Positions 30,122 to 38,120 of a stretch of DNA of 47,977 nucleotides are shown one piece after another. The DNA comes from Sphingomonas sp. A2-49. Its GTDB lineage: Bacteria > Pseudomonadota > Alphaproteobacteria > Sphingomonadales > Sphingomonadaceae. The first letter of the stretch is position 1. Each line of letters opens with the position of its first letter. Position numbers and translations under genes: made by a program. Where the stretch lies: the NCBI RefSeq assembly GCF_025548555.1, contig NZ_JAJLPA010000028.1, forward strand, positions 1 through 47,977, written 5' to 3'. The notes beneath the pieces were generated by a model. It was given only the letters and a program-made list of their open reading frames with translations, searched no databases and was not told the DNA's origin.

Positions 30122-31555
30122 CTATTGGCCCGCGGCGGCCGGTGCAAGCGTGACGAGCTTGCCGGGATTGAGGATGCCGAGCGGATCCATCGCCGCCTTC
30201 ACCGCCCGCAGCGCGGTGAGCCGCGCCGGCGACGACAGCCGCGCCAGTTCGTCCAGCTTCATCTGGCCGATGCCGTGTTCGGCGGCGATCGATCCACCCG
30301 CGGCGATCACCAGGTCGTCGACGAAGCGCGTCACCACCGGCACGTCCTCGGCATACCAGCGTGCGGGATCGGTGCCGGCGGGGCTGCGGACGTGGAAATG
30401 GATGTTGCCGTCGCCCAGATGGCCGAAGCCGCTGGCGTGCGTGCCGGGAAAGCGTGCCTCGCATGCCGCCGCCGCCTCGATCATGAAGCGCGGCATCGAT
30501 TCGACGGGCACCGACAGGTCGTGCTGCGACGCCGGCCCTAGCGCGCGTTCCGCGTCGGAGATCGATTCGCGCAGGCGCCAGAACGAATCGGCCTGCGCGT
30601 TCGTGGCGGCGATAGTCGCGTCGGCGATCAGCCCGTCCGCCAGCGCCGCCGCCAGCACCCGCTCGGTCAGCGCCGCACCGGCCGCGTCGGTATGCTCGAT
30701 CAGCAGGTGCCAGGGGTGATCCCCCGCCAGCGGCGATCGTACGTCCGGCACATAGGCGAGCACCGCGGCGAGCGATTCGCGCGGCAGGATCTCGAAACTC
30801 TCCAGCGCCCCGGTCGCCTGCTGCATGCGGCGCAGCAGCGTCAGCGCCGCATGCGGGTCGGTCGTCGCCGCCCAAGCGGTGGTGCGCGTCGCCGGCACCG
30901 CCGCCAGTCGCAGCGTCGCGGCGGTGACGATCCCCAGCGTGCCCTCCGCCCCGACCAGCAACTGGGTCAGGTCGTAGCCGCGATTGTCCTTCTTCAGCGC
31001 AGCGAGCCCGTCGTGGACGCTGCCGTCGGCGAGCACGACCTCGAGCCCCGCGACCAGCCCGCGCATCGAGCCGAAGCGCAGCACCTGCGTTCCCCCCGCG
31101 TTGGTCGACACCAGCCCGCCGACCGTCGCATTGCCTTTCGCCCCCAGCGTCAGCGGAAAGCGCCGGTCCACCGCCAGCGCGGCATCGTGCAGGTCGGACA
31201 GGATCACCCCCGCCTCCGCGACGACGAGCCCCGCCGCCGCATCGATCGCCCGGATCGCGGCCATGCGCCGCAGCGACACGATCAGCGCCGATCCGTCGCC
31301 GGGGGGCGTCGCGCCGCCGACCATCGAGCTGTTGCCCCCCTGCGGCACCAGGGGCACCCCGAATCGCGCCGCCGCGGCCACCACCGCCGACACCTCCGCC
31401 GTGGTGGCGGGCGCGAGCATGGCGGGCGCATGGCCGTGGAAGCGGCGGCGCCAGTCGGTTTCCCAGGGCGTGATGACGGACCGGTCGGTCACGATGCCCT
31501 TCGGCCCGAGCGTGCCGGCAAGCGCTTCGAGCAAGGCGGACTGCGCAGGGGTCAT
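30122..31555 (-). CDS. FAD-linked oxidase, GlcD/D-2-hydroxyacid dehydrogenase type
   Basis: A 477-residue flavoprotein of the vanillyl-alcohol-oxidase/GlcD group. The N-terminal FAD domain shows AVVAAAARFGVPLVPQGGNS, LTLGAKGNATVGGLVSTNAG and LLVGAEGTLGIVTAATLRL. The C-terminal cap shows FGHLGDGNIHFHV (metal/substrate His residues), AAEHGIGQMK and MDPLGILNPGK. It likely oxidises a D-2-hydroxyacid such as D-lactate, D-2-hydroxyglutarate or glycolate; the exact substrate is not readable. It has no signal peptide and is probably peripheral to the inner membrane or soluble. Divergent from the small exported protein at 31621. Confidence 0.92.
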   Translation of the reverse strand: MTPAQSALLEALAGTLGPKGIVTDRSVITPWETDWRRRFHGHAPAMLAPATTAEVSAVVAAAARFGVPLVPQGGNSSMVGGATPPGDGSALIVSLRRMAAIRAIDAAAGLVVAEAGVILSDLHDAALAVDRRFPLTLGAKGNATVGGLVSTNAGGTQVLRFGSMRGLVAGLEVVLADGSVHDGLAALKKDNRGYDLTQLLVGAEGTLGIVTAATLRLAAVPATRTTAWAATTDPHAALTLLRRMQQATGALESFEILPRESLAAVLAYVPDVRSPLAGDHPWHLLIEHTDAAGAALTERVLAAALADGLIADATIAATNAQADSFWRLRESISDAERALGPASQHDLSVPVESMPRFMIEAAAACEARFPGTHASGFGHLGDGNIHFHVRSPAGTDPARWYAEDVPVVTRFVDDLVIAAGGSIAAEHGIGQMKLDELARLSSPARLTALRAVKAAMDPLGILNPGKLVTLAPAAAGQ

Positions 31556-31620
31556 GATGCGATCCGCTAGGCCAAGTTCATCGCATGTTCAACGATCCGG
31601 GCTAGATTGCGAAGTCTTCC

Positions 31621-32079
31621 ATGCTGCACCCCGCCTTTCCCGTCTCGCTCCTCGCGCTCGCCGCCCCCGCCGTGGCCTCGCTGGGCGATTCGGCGGGGCG
31701 ACCAGCCGGCGTCCGCTGGGCACAGATGAGCGTGCACGAGCGCATCGTGATCCGGGTGCCGCGGATGACCCGGGCGGCGCGCGTCCTGGTCCCCGTTCCC
31801 GTCCGCTACAAGGAAAAGAAGGGGCCGAAATGCGTCGCCGTCGCCGAGATGGGGGGCGCGCAGATCGTCGCACCGGGCGCGGTCGACCTGGCGATGGCCG
31901 GCGGCAGGCGGCTGCGCGCCAAGCTCGACACCGATTGCGGGCCGATGGACTTCTACAACGGCTTCTATTTGCGTCCCGCGGCGGACGGAAAGGTGTGCGC
32001 CGACCGCGACGTGATCCGCATGCGATCGGGCGCCAGCTGCACGATCACGAGCTTCAAAACGCTCCAGCCGGCGCGTTGA
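31621..32079 (+). CDS. Hypothetical exported protein
   Basis: A 152-residue protein of unknown function. A short signal peptide is likely (PVSLLALAAPAVAS). The mature part is beta-rich with basic patches (RYKEKKGPK) and four cysteines (KCVAV, DTDCGPM, GKVCADR, GASCTI) that could form two disulfides in the periplasm. Codon third positions are GC-rich, as in the neighbours, so it is a real gene. Single gene between divergent oxidase and helicase. Confidence 0.75.
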   Translation: MLHPAFPVSLLALAAPAVASLGDSAGRPAGVRWAQMSVHERIVIRVPRMTRAARVLVPVPVRYKEKKGPKCVAVAEMGGAQIVAPGAVDLAMAGGRRLRAKLDTDCGPMDFYNGFYLRPAADGKVCADRDVIRMRSGASCTITSFKTLQPAR

Positions 32080-32089
32080 CCCCATTTTC

Positions 32090-32135
32090 TTGACTTTTGC
32101 GGGCAAATCCGCAAGCGCGACGGCAGCGATGCTGC
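32090..32135 (+). promoter_or_regulatory. Structured leader with promoter element before the DEAD-box gene
   Basis: TTGACT (32090-32095) is followed directly by two inverted repeats: TTGCGG-GCAAAT-CCGCAA (32097-32114) and GCAGC-GAT-GCTGC (32123-32135). The helicase ATG is at 32184. DEAD-box genes are often cold-regulated through leader RNA structure, which is possible here. If TTGACT is the -35, only the second repeat would be transcribed. Confidence 0.3.
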
Positions 32136-32183
32136 GCCCGTGCGCGGCCGTCATTTTCCGGACCCTTGCATGAGCCACATGGC

Positions 32184-33674
32184 ATGAGCTTCGCCGACCT
32201 CGGCCTTTCCGACGAACTGCTGACGGCGGTCACCGACGCCGGCTATTCCGAACCGACGCCGATCCAGGCGCAGGCGATCCCGTCCGTGCTGATGATGCGC
32301 GACCTGATCGGCATCGCGCAGACGGGGACGGGCAAGACCGCCGCGTTCGTGCTGCCGATGATCGACATCCTGGCGCACGGCCGCAGCCGCGCCCGCATGC
32401 CGCGCAGCCTGATCCTCGAACCGACGCGCGAACTCGCCGCGCAGGTCGCGGAGAATTTCGAGAAGTACGGCGCGGGCACCAAGCTGTCGATGGCGCTGCT
32501 GATCGGCGGCGTGTCGATGGGCGACCAGATCAAGGCGCTGGAAAAGGGCGTCGATGTCCTGATCGCGACGCCGGGCCGGCTGATGGACCTGTTCGGTCGC
32601 GGCAACATCCTGCTGACGGGCTGTTCGATGCTGGTCATCGACGAGGCGGACCGGATGCTCGACATGGGCTTCATCCCCGATATCGAGGACATCTGCACCA
32701 AATTGCCGAAACAGCGGCAGACGCTGCTGTTCTCGGCGACGATGCCCGCGCCGATCAAGCGGCTCGCGGACAAGTTCCTCGACAATCCCAAGACGATCGA
32801 GGTGTCGCGCGCCGCGTCGACCAACCTCAACATCAAGCAGTGGCTGGTCCCCGTGTCCGGCAACGCGATGAAGAAGCGCGAGGCGCTGCGCCAGCTGCTG
32901 CGCACCGACGAGGTGCGCAACGCGATCATCTTCTGCAACCGCAAGACGACGGTGCGCGAGCTCAACAAGAGCCTGAAACAGCACGGCTTCAAGTCGGGTG
33001 AGATCCATGGCGACATGGAACAGGCGCAGCGGATCGCCGAACTCGACCTGTTCAAGGACGGCAAGATCAACATCCTGGTCGCCAGCGACGTCGCGGCGCG
33101 CGGGCTCGACATCAAGGGCGTCAGCCACGTCTTCAACTTCGACGCGCCCTGGCACCCCGACGACTACGTCCACCGCATCGGCCGTACCGGCCGCGGCGGC
33201 GCGACCGGCATCGCCTTCACGCTGATGACCGCCGAGGACGCCGAGAACATCCAGAACATCGAGAAGCTGACCGGCCAGACGATCGACCGGATGGAGCTCG
33301 ACGGCAGCACCGTCGCGGATGCACCCGCGGCGACGGCCCCTGCCGAAGACGCGCCGCGTCGCGGCCGTCGCGAGCGCAACCCGCGCGAGGGGCGCCGCGA
33401 GCGCGCGCCGCGCGAATCGGTCGCAGCGCCCGAGCCGATGGTCGAGGCCGAGGCGATTCCCGCCGCCGAGCCGGTCGCGACCATGCCCGAACCGCGCGCC
33501 CCCGCCGAGCGTGCGCCCCGCGCCGAACCCGCCTTCGCGCCGCCGCCGCGCCGCGACGTCCGCCGTGACGAGCGTGGCGACCGCCGGCCGCGACGCGACG
33601 CGCGCGACGACGGTCCGGACGACGGCTGGAACGGCCCGATCCCCGACTTCCTGAACGCCGTCATCACGCTGTGA
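32184..33674 (+). CDS. DEAD-box ATP-dependent RNA helicase (RhlE-like)
   Basis: A 496-residue helicase that unwinds RNA in ribosome assembly or decay. The motifs appear in order: Q-motif (PTPIQAQAIP), Walker A AQTGTGKT (45-52), PTRELAAQ, DEAD as VIDEADRMLDMGF, SAT, then ARGLDI and HRIGRTGRGG. The core ends near residue 370. The rest is a low-complexity tail of Arg/Glu/Pro-rich repeats (RRGRRERNPREGRRERAPRE) likely disordered and RNA-binding. The ATG at 32184 is the first in frame close to the Q-motif. A DUF1289 gene overlaps its stop. Confidence 0.94.
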   Translation: MSFADLGLSDELLTAVTDAGYSEPTPIQAQAIPSVLMMRDLIGIAQTGTGKTAAFVLPMIDILAHGRSRARMPRSLILEPTRELAAQVAENFEKYGAGTKLSMALLIGGVSMGDQIKALEKGVDVLIATPGRLMDLFGRGNILLTGCSMLVIDEADRMLDMGFIPDIEDICTKLPKQRQTLLFSATMPAPIKRLADKFLDNPKTIEVSRAASTNLNIKQWLVPVSGNAMKKREALRQLLRTDEVRNAIIFCNRKTTVRELNKSLKQHGFKSGEIHGDMEQAQRIAELDLFKDGKINILVASDVAARGLDIKGVSHVFNFDAPWHPDDYVHRIGRTGRGGATGIAFTLMTAEDAENIQNIEKLTGQTIDRMELDGSTVADAPAATAPAEDAPRRGRRERNPREGRRERAPRESVAAPEPMVEAEAIPAAEPVATMPEPRAPAERAPRAEPAFAPPPRRDVRRDERGDRRPRRDARDDGPDDGWNGPIPDFLNAVITL

Positions 33675-33880
33675 CGCGGCGCGGCGGCGCCGGGCCGTCC
33701 GCGGCGCCGGCGATCGCGACCCCCTGCACGGGCGTGTGCGCGATCGAGGCGGACGATATGTGCCGCGGCTGCGGCCGCACGCTCGACGAGATCGCCGGCT
33801 GGGGCCTGATGACGCCGGCCGCGCGCGACGCGATCATGGCCGCGCTGCCCGCCCGCCGGCGGCTTCCGGTCGGGGACTGA
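33671..33880 (+). CDS. DUF1289 small Cys-rich protein
   Basis: A 69-residue protein with the DUF1289 pattern TPCTGVCAIEADDMCRGCGR followed by TLDEIAGW. The four cysteines could bind zinc or an iron-sulfur cluster. Function unknown. It starts with GTG overlapping the helicase stop by four bases (GTGA), so translation is coupled to the helicase. Confidence 0.88.
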   Translation: MTRRGGAGPSAAPAIATPCTGVCAIEADDMCRGCGRTLDEIAGWGLMTPAARDAIMAALPARRRLPVGD

Positions 33881-33911
33881 CGCTCCCCCGCCCCGCGTCG
33901 CTATCCGGCGG

Positions 33912-34526
33912 TCACGCCGCCATCGCCGTATCGTCGAGCGCCGCCGCCCGCAGATAGGCGTCGCGCGCCGTCAGCCGCGCGATATAGGCGTCGAAGGCAT
34001 CGCGCCTGGGCAGCGAACCGAATTGCGCGCCCCATATCACCTGCGATCCGACATAGACGTCGGCGGCGGTGAAGCGGTCGCCGGCGATGAACGGATGTGC
34101 CGCCACCGCCCGTTCCAGCACGTCGACGACGCGGTCGTAGCTGCCGTAGCCCGCCATCCGCTGCTGCTGGTCGGTCGGTTCGACGCCGAGCGAGCGGTTG
34201 GTGACCGCCGCCTCGACCGGTCCCGCCGCGAAGAACAGCCAGCGATAATAATCCGCCCGTTCGTCGTCGCGCGGGGCGAGGCCCGCCGCCGGAAACGCCT
34301 CCGCCAGATAGGCGCAGATCGCCGCGCATTCGGTCACGGTCCGGCCGCGATGGACGATCGCGGGCACCTTCGCCATCGGGTTGACCGACAGGTACGGCTC
34401 CGCCTTCATCGTCGTCGCATAGTCGAGCAGCACCACGTCGTACGATGCGCCCGCCTCTTCCAGCATCCAGCGCGCGATCCGGCCGCGCGACATCGGATTG
34501 GTGTACAGCGTCAGCTCCGCGTCCAT
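33912..34526 (-). CDS. Glutathione S-transferase family protein
   Basis: A 204-residue GST. The thioredoxin-like N-terminal domain has LYTNPMSRGRIARWMLEEAG, the cis-Pro stretch NPMAKVPAIV and TECAAICAYLAEAF for glutathione binding. The helical C-terminal domain has FIAGDRFTAADVYVGSQV. The catalytic Ser/Tyr/Cys is probably Ser13 near the N-terminus. It might conjugate or reduce a hydrophobic electrophile; the substrate is unknown. It lies 13 bases downstream of the dienelactone-hydrolase-like gene and is likely co-transcribed with it. Confidence 0.92.
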   Translation of the reverse strand: MDAELTLYTNPMSRGRIARWMLEEAGASYDVVLLDYATTMKAEPYLSVNPMAKVPAIVHRGRTVTECAAICAYLAEAFPAAGLAPRDDERADYYRWLFFAAGPVEAAVTNRSLGVEPTDQQQRMAGYGSYDRVVDVLERAVAAHPFIAGDRFTAADVYVGSQVIWGAQFGSLPRRDAFDAYIARLTARDAYLRAAALDDTAMAA

Positions 34527-34539
34527 CGCCCGTCCCCCC

Positions 34540-35394
34540 TCACAACGCCTTGGCGAACAGGGCGAGCATCTTGGCCCAAGCGCGTTCGGCCTGTGGCGGA
34601 TTGTAGACCTTGCTGTCGATCACGCACCAACCGTGCATCGCGCCGTCGTACACCTCGATATCCGCCGGGCGCTTCGCGGCGGCGAACGCCTCGCGCAGCG
34701 CGACCTTGTCGTTGGGGCTGCGCTGGTCGTCGTTGGTGGCGATCGCGATCAGATAGTCGCCGCGCAACCGCGGCACGAGCCGGTGCGGGCTGTCGGTCGC
34801 ATCGCCGACCAGCCCGGCGCCATGGAACGACGCCCCGGCATGGACCCGCGCAGGGACGGCGGCGGCGGTGCGCAGCACCATCGGTCCGCCCATGCAATAG
34901 CCTGCGCTGCCGATGCCGCGGCGGGTGTCGACCTCCTTCTGCCTGTCGAGGAAGGCGACGAAGGTCGTACCGTCGCTGGTTACCGCCGCCGGGGTCAGCG
35001 CGGCGCGCCACGGCGTGATCCGGTCGCGCACCGCGGGCTGGTCGAACGATTCGCCCGGCTGGACGATCGGCGACTTCACCGAACGATAGAATTGGTTGAC
35101 GACCAGCACCGCATAGCCGGACTGCGCCAGCCGGTCCGCCATCTGCCGGAACGCCGGCCGCAGCCCCATGATATCGGGCCACACCAGCACGGCGGGGTGC
35201 CGGCCGCTGGTCGGCGCGGTGAAATAGGCGTCGCAGCTGCCGTCCGGCGTCGCGATCGTGACGTCGCGCCCCTGCACAGGCTTGGCGTCGGCCGGGGTCG
35301 GCAGCACCAGTGCGGCGCCGACCGCGCCCGCCGCCACGCCGAACTGGCGGCGCGAGAGATGGCCGTTGTCCTCGGCGGTCAGTTCGTCACACAT
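34540..35394 (-). CDS. Dienelactone hydrolase family protein, Tat-type leader
   Basis: A 284-residue alpha/beta hydrolase. An N-terminal SRRQFGVAAGAVGAALVL looks like a twin-arginine signal, so export is likely. Cys167 in GYCMGG replaces the usual serine, as in dienelactone hydrolases. Asp near residue 223 (ATNDDQRSP) and His254 (AMHGWC) complete the triad. The substrate is not necessarily dienelactone; no chlorocatechol genes are nearby. GGGAGAGCAGGC before the ATG supports the start. Forms an operon with the GST. Confidence 0.9.
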   Translation of the reverse strand: MCDELTAEDNGHLSRRQFGVAAGAVGAALVLPTPADAKPVQGRDVTIATPDGSCDAYFTAPTSGRHPAVLVWPDIMGLRPAFRQMADRLAQSGYAVLVVNQFYRSVKSPIVQPGESFDQPAVRDRITPWRAALTPAAVTSDGTTFVAFLDRQKEVDTRRGIGSAGYCMGGPMVLRTAAAVPARVHAGASFHGAGLVGDATDSPHRLVPRLRGDYLIAIATNDDQRSPNDKVALREAFAAAKRPADIEVYDGAMHGWCVIDSKVYNPPQAERAWAKMLALFAKAL

Positions 35395-35478
35395 GCCTGC
35401 TCTCCCAATGCTTTGAGAGAGGCTAGCGCAGCGCGGTCGCCGCGGCCAGAGGCGTTGCGCGCCGGCGGTAGCGGACGA

Positions 35479-36159
35479 TCAGCGCTTGAACGGATCGTTG
35501 AACAACGCCTGCGCCGCCGCCGCCGGATCCGAGCCGGTGAGGTCGACGCCGCGCGCCGCCGCATCGCGCTCCGCGCGCAGCGACGCGATAAGCGCCTCGC
35601 GGTCGCCCTCCAGCCGGGTGTCGGTCGGCGCGGCCTCGTTGCCCGACGCCTTCGACGCCTTGGCGACCGCGGCATCGAGCTCGCGCTGCGTCGTCAGGCC
35701 GAGCGTCACCGGATCCTTCGGCGTGATGTTGCCGATGTTCCAGTGGCTGCGGTCACGGATCGCCGCGATCGTCGTGCGGGTGGTGCCGATCAGGTTGCCG
35801 ATCGCGCCGTCGGTGATTTCGGGATGGTTGCGGATGATCCAGGCGATGCCGTCCGGCTTGTCCTGGCGCTTGGACACCGGCGTGTAGCGCGGCCCCTTGG
35901 TACGGCGGACCTGCTCGGGGCCCTTTATCATCTTCAGCCGGTACGTCGGATCGGCCTGGCCCTTGTCGACCTCCTCCTGCGTCACCTCGTGCGCGCGGAC
36001 GGGATCGCGCCCCGTAAGCTTGGTCGCGGCGGTGTCGTCGGCGATCGCCTGCACCTCGAGGATGTGCAGGCCACAGAATTCGGCGATCTGCTCGAACGAG
36101 AGCGACGTGTTGTCGACCATCCAGGAAGCGGTCGCATGGGGCATCAGGGGCTGGGCCAC
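35479..36159 (-). CDS. trcR: DUF1013 cell-cycle transcriptional regulator TrcR
   Basis: A 226-residue DNA-associated protein of DUF1013, known in alphaproteobacteria as TrcR, a regulator binding CcrM/CtrA-regulated promoters. The N-terminus AQPLMPHATASWMVDNTSLSFE with EQIAEFCGLHILEVQAIAD is diagnostic. A helix-turn-helix-like part follows (ITDGAIGNLIGTTRTTIAAIRDRSHWN). The start is GTG at 36159 with GGAG seven bases before it; the frame is open further but unsupported. The C-terminal helix ends NDPFKR. It stands alone. Confidence 0.9.
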   Translation of the reverse strand: MAQPLMPHATASWMVDNTSLSFEQIAEFCGLHILEVQAIADDTAATKLTGRDPVRAHEVTQEEVDKGQADPTYRLKMIKGPEQVRRTKGPRYTPVSKRQDKPDGIAWIIRNHPEITDGAIGNLIGTTRTTIAAIRDRSHWNIGNITPKDPVTLGLTTQRELDAAVAKASKASGNEAAPTDTRLEGDREALIASLRAERDAAARGVDLTGSDPAAAAQALFNDPFKR

Positions 36160-36376
36160 GGGGGAACTCCGTCCGAAATAAATAGGGCCGCCCCTTACCG
36201 GAGCGGCCGTGTCATAGCGTGGATGTACTGCGCGTGTTGCCGAAGGGCAACCCGCCCAGGCTTTTGACCGCGTCACGTTGACGAGAATGTCACAAAACCG
36301 GACTATGCCGCCTGCCTCGCGGGCCAAGCCGTTCGCGCGCCACCACAATTCGATACGATCCAAGGGAGTTTACACC

Positions 36377-36637
36377 ATGACCATCCTGAAGCGCGCGCTC
36401 GTCGCATTCGCCGGCGCAGCGATCCTCGCCGCCCCGGTCGCCGCCCAGGCGGCCCCCGCACCCGCCGCGAACCCCGCCGCCAAGCTGTCGGTCGCCCGCG
36501 CCGCCGCGCCGAGCGCGCATGGCAGCAAGCTCGGCGCGGCCGTGCCGGGCACGACGCTCATCAGCATCGGCATCCTCGCCGCGCTGGTCGTCGGCGTGCT
36601 GGTCGCCACCGGCGGGGACAATTCGGACAGCAACTGA
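36377..36637 (+). CDS. Small exported or membrane-anchored protein, unknown function
   Basis: An 86-residue protein with a signal peptide (MTILKRALVAFAGAAILAAP, cut near AQA), an Ala/Pro-rich middle and a C-terminal hydrophobic helix (TLISIGILAALVVGVLVATG) ending in GDNSDSN. AAGGGAG eight bases before the ATG and a hairpin after the stop mark a complete unit. Similar small proteins occur in sphingomonads with no known role. Confidence 0.8.
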   Translation: MTILKRALVAFAGAAILAAPVAAQAAPAPAANPAAKLSVARAAAPSAHGSKLGAAVPGTTLISIGILAALVVGVLVATGGDNSDSN

Positions 36638-36660
36638 TCCGTCCCGACGGACACAGGCGA

Positions 36661-36687
36661 GGCCCCCGTCACACCGGTGGCGGGGCC
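36661..36687 (+). terminator. Hairpin after the small exported protein
   Basis: GGCCCC and GGGGCC pair around a loop that also contains CACCGGTG, followed by TTCGTC. It separates this gene from the convergent quinone oxidoreductase. Confidence 0.6.
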
Positions 36688-36707
36688 TTCGTCGCGTCCG
36701 GGCGGCA

Positions 36708-37706
36708 TCACATCGTCAGCACGATCTTGCCGACGTGGTCGCCCTCTTCCATGCGTGCGTGCGCCGCGGCGGCCTCGCCGAGCGGGAACAGCTGATCGAT
36801 CACCGGGCGCAGCCGCCCCGCCTCGACGTGCGGCCACACCGTGCGCGCGATCTCGTCGGCGACCAGCGTCTTGAACGCGGTGTCGCGCGCGCGCAGCGTC
36901 GATCCCGTCAGTGTCAGGCGGCGGCGCATGATTTCGAACAGCGGCACGGTCGCCTGCGCGCCGCCCTGCACCGCGATCGATACGTGGCGACCGTCGTCCG
37001 CCAGGCAGGCGAGGTTGCGCGGCACGTAATCGCCGCCGACCATGTCGATGACCGCGGTCACCCCCTTGCCCCCGGTGATCGCGCGCACGCGCTCGACGAA
37101 ATCCTCGGTCCGGTAGTTGATCGCGTGGTCGGCGCCGAGGTCCAGCGCCTTGGCGCATTTCGCGTCGGAGCCCGCGGTGACGATGATCGTCAGCCCGAAC
37201 AGGTTGGCCAGCGCGATCGCCATCGTGCCGATGCCGCTGGTGCCGCCATGCAGCAGCACGCTGTCGCCCTCGGTGGCGAAGGCGCGCTCGAACAAATTGG
37301 TCCATACGGTAAACAGCGTTTCGGGGATCGCCGCCGCCGCGACCATCTCGAGCCCGTCGGGCACCGGCAGGCATTGGCCGGCGGGCGCCACGGCATATTG
37401 GGCATAGCCGCCGCCGGCGAGCAACGCGCAGACCGGCTGGCCGATCTGGACCGCGTCGACGCCCTCGCCCACGGCGACGATCGTGCCCGCGATCTCCAGT
37501 CCGGGGATCGACGGCGCACCCGGCGGCGGCGGATAGCCGCCCTTGCGCTGCAGCACGTCGGGCCGGTTGACCCCCGCGGCGACGACGCGGATCAGCACCT
37601 CGCCCGACCCCGGGCGCGGCACCGGCCGCTCGACCAGCCTCAGCACGTCGGGGCCGCCCGGCGCCTCGGGATCGATCGCCTGCATCGTAAGGGGCAATTC
37701 GTTCAT
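36708..37706 (-). CDS. NAD(P)H quinone oxidoreductase, zeta-crystallin/PIG3-like
   Basis: A 332-residue zinc-free medium-chain reductase. N-terminal GroES-like fold VLIRVVAAGVNRPDVLQRKG and GLEIAGTIVAVGEGV; Rossmann region HGGTSGIGTMAIALA for NADPH; then YRTEDFVERVRAIT and VIDMVGGDYVPRNL. These match the PIG3-type quinone reductases. It reduces quinones by one- or two-electron steps and protects from oxidative stress. No zinc cysteine set is present. Divergent from the DUF1192 gene, a common pairing in this group. Confidence 0.94.
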   Translation of the reverse strand: MNELPLTMQAIDPEAPGGPDVLRLVERPVPRPGSGEVLIRVVAAGVNRPDVLQRKGGYPPPPGAPSIPGLEIAGTIVAVGEGVDAVQIGQPVCALLAGGGYAQYAVAPAGQCLPVPDGLEMVAAAAIPETLFTVWTNLFERAFATEGDSVLLHGGTSGIGTMAIALANLFGLTIIVTAGSDAKCAKALDLGADHAINYRTEDFVERVRAITGGKGVTAVIDMVGGDYVPRNLACLADDGRHVSIAVQGGAQATVPLFEIMRRRLTLTGSTLRARDTAFKTLVADEIARTVWPHVEAGRLRPVIDQLFPLGEAAAAHARMEEGDHVGKIVLTM

Positions 37707-37779
37707 CCGCCACGCTTCCCGTCGTTCGCCGTCCGCGCCTTATTGACATCGTGCGGGCGGGGGTCAACGTTAAGCGGCG

Positions 37780-37974
37780 ATGGAACTGGACGACGCCCCG
37801 TCGCGTCCCGACGACGCACTGACCGAGCTGCTGCGGCAGGATCTCGATCCGCTGTCGGTCGCGGAGCTCGACGCCCGGATCGCGGCGCTGGAGGGCGAGA
37901 TCGCCCGCAGCCGCAGTGCCATGGCCCGCGCGGTCAGCCACCGCGCCAGCGCCGACGCGTTGTTCCGGCGATGA
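37780..37974 (+). CDS. DUF1192 small protein
   Basis: A 64-residue protein of DUF1192: LLRQDLDPLSVAELDARIAA followed by LEGEIARSRSAMARAV. Predicted helical, possibly coiled coil. No known role. A TTGACA (37743-37748) upstream is a plausible -35, within an inverted repeat TTGAC...GTCAA. Confidence 0.88.
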   Translation: MELDDAPSRPDDALTELLRQDLDPLSVAELDARIAALEGEIARSRSAMARAVSHRASADALFRR

Positions 37975-38120
37975 CCGCGGCGCGCGCCGGATGGGCTTCC
38001 TGCCCGATACCGCCGGGGCGACGTCAAGAGCTTGATGCGGGCCGTCAGGATACCGACATTGTCGAAAAGGGTCCGGCGCCATGTCCTTGGTTCCACCGTG
38101 GCCCGACTGGAGTGATCTGA

